From: Deltaproteobacteria bacterium
GTDB taxonomy: Bacteria; Myxococcota_A; UBA796; GCA-2862545
Direction: 5' to 3'
Length of the DNA stretch: 64,000 bases
Assembly (NCBI GenBank): GCA_006226595.1
Contig: SBGP01000066.1
Span: 151,698-215,697 of the forward strand
This document shows, piece after piece, positions 58,687 through 64,000 of the stretch. Position 1 is the first letter of the stretch. Every line of letters begins with the position of its first letter. The position numbers and the translations under genes were made by a program. The notes beneath the pieces are model-generated. The model was given only the letters and a program-made list of their open reading frames with translations. It did no database searches and was not told the origin of the DNA.

Positions 58687-58761
58687 AGGCACGTAGCTCA
58701 GTGGGAGAGCATCGTCCTGACACGGCGAGGGTCGGCAGTTCAATCCTGCCCGTGCCTACCA
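58687..58761 (+). tRNA. tRNA-Val (GAC)
   Basis: 75 bases ending in an encoded CCA. The acceptor stem AGGCACG pairs fully with CGTGCCT, the D stem is GCTC/GAGC, the anticodon stem TCGTC/GGCGA holds loop CTGACAC with anticodon GAC, and the T stem GGCAG/CTGCC holds TTCAATC. A UUCG-loop terminator follows. Confidence 0.95.
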
Positions 58762-58768
58762 TCCACAG

Positions 58769-58808
58769 ACGGGCAGGTCCTTCGGGGCCTGCCCGTTTCG
58801 GTTTCTTT
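58769..58808 (+). terminator. Rho-independent terminator of tRNA-Val
   Basis: A twelve-pair stem (58769-58780 with 58785-58796, one G-U pair) closed by a C(TTCG)G tetraloop, followed by a T-rich stretch, TTCGGTTTCTTT. Confidence 0.85.
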
Positions 58809-58841
58809 GCCGTACGACGCGCGGTTTCGGCGCGTCTGCCC

Positions 58842-58870
58842 TTGACGCGAACGGCGTTGTGGGGCACCTT
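58842..58870 (+). promoter_or_regulatory. Candidate promoter of the infC operon
   Basis: TTGACG (58842-58847), a 17-base spacer and a poor -10, CACCTT (58865-58870), upstream of the leader hairpin and infC. Confidence 0.3.
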
Positions 58871-58876
58871 TGCGGT

Positions 58877-58899
58877 CCGGTGAGCCAGGGGCTCGCCGG
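58877..58899 (+). promoter_or_regulatory. Leader hairpin upstream of infC
   Basis: A ten-pair stem, CCGGTGAGCC / GGCTCGCCGG (one G-U), with an AGG loop, ends 26 bases before the infC start. There is no T tract, so it is more likely a leader structure for attenuation or translational control than a simple terminator. Confidence 0.45.
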
Positions 58900-58925
58900 C
58901 CAACCTGAACCCGAGGCCAAGCTCC

Positions 58926-59687
<762 letters not shown>

Positions 59688-59703
59688 TCCCCCCGACCCA
59701 CCG

Positions 59704-59734
59704 CGCGGCTGCTTGGCGATTGCCAGCAGCCGCG
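59704..59734 (+). terminator. Strong stem-loop between infC and rpmI
   Basis: CGCGGCTGCT pairs with AGCAGCCGCG, then one bulged T and three more pairs, closed by a GATT loop. It starts 17 bases after the infC stop. Only a short TT follows, so it may be a partial terminator, an mRNA end-protecting structure or an L20-type control element. Confidence 0.45.
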
Positions 59735-59839
59735 TTATCCGTCGCGGCGACGTGCGCGCCTCCTCGTGAGAGCGTGCCCCGATTTCTGCTCCACGCGGAG
59801 CATGCGCGGCCCGAGGGGCCTGCAGCACAGGAGATTCCC

Positions 59840-60037
59840 ATGCCCAAGATGAAGACCCACCGCGGCGCCGCCAAGCGTTTCAGCCTCACCGGCACGGGCA
59901 AGGTCAAGTTCAAGCACGCGAACCTTCGTCACTGCCTCGAGCAGAAGCAGAAGACGACGAAGAAGAAGCTGATGAAGACCGGCATCATGAAGGCGGCTGA
60001 CGCCCGTCGTGCCCGTCGTCTCCTTCGCGGCGACTAG
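59840..60037 (+). CDS. rpmI: 50S ribosomal protein L35
   Basis: 65 residues from ATG 59840 with CAGGAG upstream, the expected length. It begins PKMKTHRGAAKRFSLTGTGK, the L35 signature, and ends in the basic KAADARRARRLLRGD. A structural protein of the large subunit, between infC and rplT as in most bacteria. Confidence 0.97.
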   Translation: MPKMKTHRGAAKRFSLTGTGKVKFKHANLRHCLEQKQKTTKKKLMKTGIMKAADARRARRLLRGD

Positions 60038-60043
60038 TTTTTC

Positions 60044-60061
60044 CGCCGGCTCGCGCCGGCG
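60044..60061 (+). promoter_or_regulatory. Hairpin in the rplT leader
   Basis: CGCCGGC - TCGC - GCCGGCG, a seven-pair stem a few bases after the rpmI stop and T5. The 102-base gap to rplT also holds the palindrome CCCCATGGGG. Control of rplT by L20 is a possibility, by analogy only. Confidence 0.3.
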
Positions 60062-60139
60062 CTTCACCTGAGCTCTCGGGCTCGCAACGACCCACCGCTA
60101 CCGCCCCATGGGGTTGGGACCCGGTTTCAAGGAGTCACC

Positions 60140-60496
60140 ATGGCACGCGTCAAGAACGCGATGAACCGCACCCGCCGCCGCAAGAACCTGCGGCTGCGCT
60201 CCAAGGGCTTCTTCCTCGGACGGAAGAACCTTCGTCAGGCCAACGAGGCCGTGATGAAGTCGGAGGCGCGCCAGTACATTGGCCGCAAGCTCCGCAAGCG
60301 GGATTTCCGCCGCCTCTGGACCCAGCGCATCAACGCGGCTGCCCGGGCGCAGGGCCTTCAGTACAGCCGTTTCATCAACGGTCTGAAGAAGGCTGGCATC
60401 CAGGTCAACCGGAAGATGCTCGCCGACCTCGCCGTGCGTGAGCCGGCGGCGTTCCAGGCGCTCGTCGAGGCCGCCCAGAAGGCGCTGGCTGCGTGA
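60140..60496 (+). CDS. rplT: 50S ribosomal protein L20
   Basis: 118 residues, ATG after AAGGAG. It starts [18 protein letters not shown] and has [16 protein letters not shown] and [17 protein letters not shown], full-length L20. It binds 23S rRNA early in assembly and in other bacteria represses its own operon. Its stop overlaps the GTG of a lipoprotein gene instead of being followed by pheS. Confidence 0.97.
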   Translation: MARVKNAMNRTRRRKNLRLRSKGFFLGRKNLRQANEAVMKSEARQYIGRKLRKRDFRRLWTQRINAAARAQGLQYSRFINGLKKAGIQVNRKMLADLAVREPAAFQALVEAAQKALAA

Positions 60497-60960
60497 GTCG
60501 CTTCGTCTTCCTCGCGCTGGCCCTCGCGGGCTGCACGGACGGGACCGACACCGATTGGTTCCTGTTCAACAGCGAGGAAGACGTGATCGAGGTTCAGGTC
60601 ACTGCGGGCTCGGAGACGGGCGACGCGGTGACCATCGACCTCCACAGCACCACGGGCGCCGTCGTGATCGGCACCGCGGAGCTGACGCCGGGCTCGGGTC
60701 CAGTCGGAACCGAGCACCGGCTTGTCGTCCAGGTGGGCGACACCTGGGAGGAGGACGTGGAGCGCGTCACGGTGTCTGCGGATGCCGGTGAGCGCGGCAC
60801 CGAGACCTTCCTGATGAACCAGGACTCCGCGGACCACGGTCTGTGGGTCCTGGACCTCCAGTCCGCCGGTTCGGAGGGCGAGATCCGTACGGACCGCCTG
60901 ACCGTCCAGCTGTTCCAGGAACAGCCGGTGGAGGAACCGGTCGACACGGCGGCGCAATGA
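60493..60960 (+). CDS. Small lipoprotein, unknown function
   Basis: 155 residues from GTG 60493, overlapping the rplT stop (GTGA). Leader [11 protein letters not shown] has a lipobox with Cys at ~14; the mature part starts TDGTDTD and is beta-rich and acidic, ending [12 protein letters not shown]. Family not recognised. Coupling to rplT would give it ribosomal-protein-level expression. It overlaps the MerR gene by ATGA. Confidence 0.7.
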   Translation: MSRFVFLALALAGCTDGTDTDWFLFNSEEDVIEVQVTAGSETGDAVTIDLHSTTGAVVIGTAELTPGSGPVGTEHRLVVQVGDTWEEDVERVTVSADAGERGTETFLMNQDSADHGLWVLDLQSAGSEGEIRTDRLTVQLFQEQPVEEPVDTAAQ

Positions 60961-61355
60961 GCCGCAAGCCGACCAAGGTCAAGCCGCCCACCGCGGCAGA
61001 AGACCTCCCGGACAAGGTGTACTTCCGCATTGGTGAGGCCTCCGACCTCATCGGCGTCGAGGCGCACGTACTCCGCTACTGGGAGACCGAGTTCGGTCTG
61101 AAGCCGCACCGCACGCCGTCCGGGCAGCGTCGCTATCGTCGCGAGGACGTCGAGCTGTTGCTCAAGGTCCGCCGTCTGCTCCACGAGCAGGGCTTCACCA
61201 TCGCCGGGGCGCGCAAGGCGCTGTCGGGACAGCCTGCGGACGACGACGAGGGTGTGGACGCCGGGGTAGCGCGTGAGGTTGCCGAGCAGCTCGAGCGCGC
61301 CCGCAAGCGCCTCGCCGCCCTGCGCTCCGAGCTCGAGCGGCCGCTCGCCGAGTAG
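60957..61355 (+). CDS. MerR-family transcriptional regulator
   Basis: 132 residues, ATG overlapping the lipoprotein stop. The winged helix-turn-helix is clear: [20 protein letters not shown], then [20 protein letters not shown] and [21 protein letters not shown] short helical tail follows, with no effector domain or Cys pair for metal. Small MerR genes of this type often sit beside ihfA and tRNA-Pro in Proteobacteria, matching the tRNA-Pro next door. Confidence 0.88.
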   Translation: MSRKPTKVKPPTAAEDLPDKVYFRIGEASDLIGVEAHVLRYWETEFGLKPHRTPSGQRRYRREDVELLLKVRRLLHEQGFTIAGARKALSGQPADDDEGVDAGVAREVAEQLERARKRLAALRSELERPLAE

Positions 61356-61427
61356 GGCGTAGCGCGGGCCGATCCTGCGCCCGTGAGGCTCCAGGTGTCG
61401 GCCGAGGCCGGTCGCCAGAAACGACGA

Positions 61428-61453
61428 AGCCCGCCATCCGAAGATGGCGGGCT
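61428..61453 (-). terminator. Terminator of tRNA-Pro
   Basis: On the minus strand AGCCCGCCATC pairs fully with GATGGCGGGCT, 11 pairs, with a C(TTCG)G loop, seven bases after the tRNA 3' end and followed by TCGTCGTTTCTGG. The MerR gene on the plus strand also converges on it. Confidence 0.75.
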
Positions 61454-61459
61454 CGTGTA

Positions 61460-61536
61460 TGGTCGGGACGGCAGGATTTGAACCTGCGACCACCTGACCC
61501 CCAGTCAGGTGCGCTACCAGACTGCGCTACGCCCCG
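61460..61536 (-). tRNA. tRNA-Pro (GGG)
   Basis: 77 bases with encoded CCA. On the minus strand, acceptor CGGGGCG pairs with CGTCCCG (one G-U), the D arm is intact, the anticodon stem CCTGA/TCAGG holds CTGGGGG with anticodon GGG, and the T arm GCAGG/CCTGC holds TTCAAAT. A UUCG-loop hairpin follows. Confidence 0.95.
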
Positions 61537-61642
61537 GAAGCCTCCGCCAGTTAACCGTGGCCGGGTAGGGGGGCAAGCGCCTTTGCTCGCCATCCTCGAT
61601 TCTCCGGCCGTCGGCGGGCAGAGGGGCCGCGTGTAAGCAGGA

Positions 61643-62095
61643 CTATTCCGGCTTCTTGTCGCGGAAGAGAACGGTCCAGCTTCCGGCGACAGCGATCTCG
61701 CCGTCCTGCTTCACGATGTCGCTCGCGAAGGTGACCACGCCCTTGCCGCCCTTGCTCGAGGCCTTGGTGTCCTCGACCGTCAGCCGCAGGCGGATGGTAT
61801 CGCCGAAGAACACCGGCGCCTTGTACACGAAGGTCTGGCTCATCAGGGCCATGGTCGTGCCCTCGAAGATGCCCAGCGTCTGGCCGAGGCCGGTCGAGAT
61901 GCTCGCGGCGAGCATGCCGTGGGCGATGCGCTGCCCGAAGGGCGTCTTCTCGGCGAAGGTCGCGTCCGTGTGGAGCGGGTTGAAGTCGCCGGAGATGCCG
62001 GCGAAGTGGACCACGTCCGCCTCGGTCACCGTGCGTCCGACGGACTCGAACACGTCACCGACGCTGAACTCGCTGAAGTACTGACCACGTGCCAT
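61643..62095 (-). CDS. MaoC-like (R)-specific enoyl-CoA hydratase
   Basis: 150 residues from ATG 62095 with AGGAGG six bases upstream. Hot-dog fold with the hydratase-2 motif: FAGISGDFNPLHTDATFA (Asp-x4-His) and GQRIAHGMLAASIST. It adds water to trans-2-enoyl-CoA to give (R)-3-hydroxyacyl-CoA, for beta-oxidation or polyhydroxyalkanoate supply. Single gene between tRNA-Pro and a divergent membrane-enzyme gene. Substrate not determined. Confidence 0.87.
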   Translation of the reverse strand: MARGQYFSEFSVGDVFESVGRTVTEADVVHFAGISGDFNPLHTDATFAEKTPFGQRIAHGMLAASISTGLGQTLGIFEGTTMALMSQTFVYKAPVFFGDTIRLRLTVEDTKASSKGGKGVVTFASDIVKQDGEIAVAGSWTVLFRDKKPE

Positions 62096-62108
62096 GAAAG
62101 CCTCCTGT

Positions 62109-62168
62109 ACGAGGGCGCAGGTCACCCACCGACGGAGTTGCGTCAAGCGAGGACTGCCCTCGTCGGTG
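62109..62168. promoter_or_regulatory. Nested inverted repeats in a divergent spacer
   Basis: ACGAGGGC (62109) with GCCCTCGT (62156), and CACCGACG (62127) with CGTCGGTG (62161), lie between the divergent MaoC-like and spermidine-synthase-like genes. They could be shared operator half-sites. Confidence 0.25.
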
Positions 62169-62208
62169 CGACGCGCTACCTTGACCCGGACCCAGACAAG
62201 GAGGGCGC

Positions 62209-63717
62209 GTGACTCGTGGGCTGCTGCTGCTCGCTGCCTTCGTGGCGGGCTTCGCGATCACCGGCATCGAGATCGCGCTCGGCCGGCTACTTGCCCCGTT
62301 CTTCGGCTCGGGACTCGCGGTGTGGGCGTCGATCATCGCCTCGGTGATTGCCGCCCTGGCGGTTGGCTACCCGGTGGGAGGCACGCTGGCGGACAAGCGT
62401 CCTGGTCCCTCGCTGCCGCTGACGACGCTCGCCGTCGGCGGAGTGGTCGGCGCCTTGCTCGGTGTCGGGACCCCGTACGTGCTGCGCTCCGTGATGACCG
62501 GGGTGAGCATGGCGGGCGGGGGGTTCTGGGTGCGCCTCGCGGCGACCCTGCTCGCGTTCGGTCTCGCGTGTGGCACGCTCGCCACCGTGTCGCCGGCAGT
62601 GATCGCCGGCACCCTGCGCACCAAGGAGACGGCCGGGCGCGACGCCGGCATCGTGTACGGCCTGGGCTCGCTCGGTAGCGTGCTCGGCATCCTCCTTCCG
62701 GCGCTGTGGTGGATCCCAGAGTTCGGCCTGCGCACCACCTTTCTCATCCTGGGCGTGCTCACCCTGCTGCCCGGGCTGCTCGCGCTGCTCCTCGGAGTGC
62801 GCTCGGGGGTCGTCGTGGCCCCCGCGCTCTTGCTCGCCTGGGGCATTCCGGACGGCACGCGGCCTCCGGAGCAGGGGACGCTGCTCTTCGACGGCGAGAG
62901 CCCGATCCAGCACGTCCGGGTGGTGGCGCGGGACAACGCCCAGTACAAGCGGCGTTGGCTACACCTTGCCGAGGGATGGGCCACGCACTCGAGCTACCTC
63001 GAACCTCACCTCGTCACCGGCGACGTGTGGGACTGGATGGCGGTGAGTACGGTGCGAGCCCGTCCTGAGGACGGCCACCACGACGTCCTGATCATCGGTC
63101 TTGCGGCTGGCACGGTCGGCAACATGGTCCTCGGGCCGCTCGCCGAGGCGCTGCAGGCACCCAGGGTGGTCGGCGTCGAGGTGGACCCGACGGTGGTGGA
63201 GGTCGCGCGAGCCCACATGGGCCTGAACCCGGACATCGAGGTCCATGTCGGCGACGGTCGGACCTTCCTCCAGAGCGAGTCGCGCAAGTTCGACGTGATC
63301 GTGCTCGATGCCTACGCACAGCCGACCATCCCCGCCCACCTCGCGTCCGCTGAGTTCTTCGCGGAAGTCGCGGACCACCTCTCCCCCGGCGGGTTCGCGG
63401 TGCTCAACGTGTTCGCGCCCGCCGAGCGCAGCAAGCTCGTCGACGGACTCGTGGCCACCTGGACCTCGGTCTTCGAGCGCTCCGAGACCGTGGAGGGGCC
63501 TGCCCAGGACGGGTTTCGCTCTCGTCTGCTGCTCGGTGGACCGGGGCTCGAACACGCCTGGCCGTCGCGCGGCGCGGTGCCGATGTACTACGAGGGCAGC
63601 CTTGCCCTCGCGAGTCGCAGCGCGCCCACGGTGGTCTACGCGCGCCTGCCACCGTGGACGGACGACTGGACCCCGGTCGAGCGCCTCACGGACGCCGCCT
63701 TTCGCGGGCTTCGCTAG
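62209..63717 (+). CDS. Membrane protein fused to spermidine synthase-like methyltransferase-fold domain
   Basis: 502 residues, GTG start with AAGGAGG upstream. Residues ~1-215 hold about seven membrane segments. Residues ~235-490 are a Rossmann domain of the spermidine synthase type: LIIGLAAGTVGNMVLG, GVEVDPTVVEVAR, VHVGDGRTFLQ and VIVLDAYAQPTIPAHL. The fused family differs from true spermidine synthases in the last motif, which lacks the usual DxxDP, so aminopropyl transfer is uncertain. Probably an inner-membrane protein with its enzyme domain in the cytoplasm. Confidence 0.82.
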   Translation: MTRGLLLLAAFVAGFAITGIEIALGRLLAPFFGSGLAVWASIIASVIAALAVGYPVGGTLADKRPGPSLPLTTLAVGGVVGALLGVGTPYVLRSVMTGVSMAGGGFWVRLAATLLAFGLACGTLATVSPAVIAGTLRTKETAGRDAGIVYGLGSLGSVLGILLPALWWIPEFGLRTTFLILGVLTLLPGLLALLLGVRSGVVVAPALLLAWGIPDGTRPPEQGTLLFDGESPIQHVRVVARDNAQYKRRWLHLAEGWATHSSYLEPHLVTGDVWDWMAVSTVRARPEDGHHDVLIIGLAAGTVGNMVLGPLAEALQAPRVVGVEVDPTVVEVARAHMGLNPDIEVHVGDGRTFLQSESRKFDVIVLDAYAQPTIPAHLASAEFFAEVADHLSPGGFAVLNVFAPAERSKLVDGLVATWTSVFERSETVEGPAQDGFRSRLLLGGPGLEHAWPSRGAVPMYYEGSLALASRSAPTVVYARLPPWTDDWTPVERLTDAAFRGLR

Positions 63718-63732
63718 CCCGAGGGCTAGCGA
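63711..63732 (+). terminator. Inverted repeat over the 3' end of the fusion gene
   Basis: TCGCTAGCCC - GA - GGGCTAGCGA, ten complementary bases each side, includes the stop codon. The loop would be four bases after opening one pair. No T tract. Confidence 0.35.
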
Positions 63733-63778
63733 GAGAAGGGGAGCTGGCTCGAGGAGCTAGCTGACAAGGATGGACCCA

Positions 63779-63805
63779 GCCGGGCGACGGTCGTCATCGC
63801 CCGGC
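63779..63805. terminator. Hairpin between convergent genes
   Basis: GCCGGGCGA pairs fully with TCGCCCGGC across a nine-base loop, nine bases from the end of the minus-strand gene. Possibly a bidirectional terminator, but it lacks a T tract. Confidence 0.4.
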
Positions 63806-63813
63806 AGAGCTTC

Positions 63814-64000
63814 CTACCACTCGTCGTCGTCCCAGCTGCGGACGCGCTTCGAGCCGCCGCCGCCGCGGGGCTTGCGTCCCGGGGTCGACCGCACGCGGGG
63901 ATCGCCTTCGTCCTCGCGCTTCTTCTTCTTCTTGGTGGGCTGCTCGCGGCGTCGCACCCGGTCTTCTCCCCACGAGTTCTCGTCGGGAGCCGGAGGGCTC
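63814..64000 (-). CDS. 3' end of a basic low-complexity protein (truncated by window edge)
   Basis: The last 61 codons of a minus-strand gene that continues past the window. The readable C-terminus has RRREQPTKKKKKRED, a Gly run in KPRGGGGSKRVRS, and ends WDDDEW before TAG. Codon use matches neighbours (G/C at third positions), which supports a real gene. No domain can be named from this fragment; basic Lys/Arg-rich tails suggest nucleic-acid contact. Confidence 0.55.
   Translation of the reverse strand, partial: SPPAPDENSWGEDRVRRREQPTKKKKKREDEGDPRVRSTPGRKPRGGGGSKRVRSWDDDEW

Overview
The window is a gene-dense, very GC-rich bacterial chromosome segment with G/C at most third codon positions, many GTG and a few TTG starts, and no intergenic gap over 300 bases. 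Several features point to Myxococcota or a related deltaproteobacterial lineage. These are Hanks-type Ser/Thr kinases and a PP2C phosphatase, a lipoprotein with a short Cys-rich module, an FHA protein, a MoxR/von Willebrand operon, and a LexA gene preceded by a 17-bp site close to the published Myxococcus LexA box. The taxon is an inference; there is no rRNA gene. I see no insertion sequence, prophage, CRISPR array or integron.

Layout. 1-3337: 3' part of a nonribosomal peptide synthetase gene (A-PCP-C). 3334-10803: a minus-strand block with an OmpA-like protein, an antiquitin-type aldehyde dehydrogenase, a coiled-coil protein, a beta-propeller protein coupled to a TetR regulator, a membrane protein, a homocysteine S-methyltransferase and a degenerate rhomboid-like protein. 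10895-13231: an FHA membrane protein with a good promoter, then lexA. 13405-24900: a seven-gene coupled operon built on MoxR ATPase, DUF58, BatA-like and other vWA membrane proteins, with a DUF4175-like coiled-coil protein and a peptidase-MA/TPR protein; this is the most coherent poorly described system here. 24953-33885: a TPR protein, a divergent EF-G paralog, a kinase with an altered catalytic loop, and carAB. 33931-40487: a C2-like lipoprotein, a duplicated DsbA/HCCA-isomerase protein, a cyclic-nucleotide-binding protein, a PlsB-like acyltransferase, a small membrane protein, a TetR regulator, a ferritin-like diiron protein and a metallophosphatase. 40504-50809: signalling and one-carbon genes (hybrid histidine kinase, kinase-ATPase-TPR protein, methyltransferase-MTHFR fusion, kinase-like/PP2C fusion). 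50861-58584: HD hydrolase, acyl-CoA dehydrogenase, dnaE, a secreted protein and lipB. 58687-61536: tRNA-Val, infC-rpmI-rplT, a lipoprotein, a MerR regulator and tRNA-Pro. 61643-64000: a MaoC-like hydratase, a membrane/spermidine-synthase-like fusion, and the 3' end of a basic low-complexity gene.

Working together. Same-strand neighbours are very often joined by 4-nt stop/start overlaps (ATGA or GTGA) or TGATG, so translational coupling is the dominant organisation. Two convergent gene pairs share one CTAG as both stop codons. The translation cluster carries the most striking single feature: IF-3 ends in an acidic tail that includes 25 consecutive Asp, all encoded by GAC. Start sites were chosen from Shine-Dalgarno sequences and overlaps; two genes appear to use CTG and ATC.
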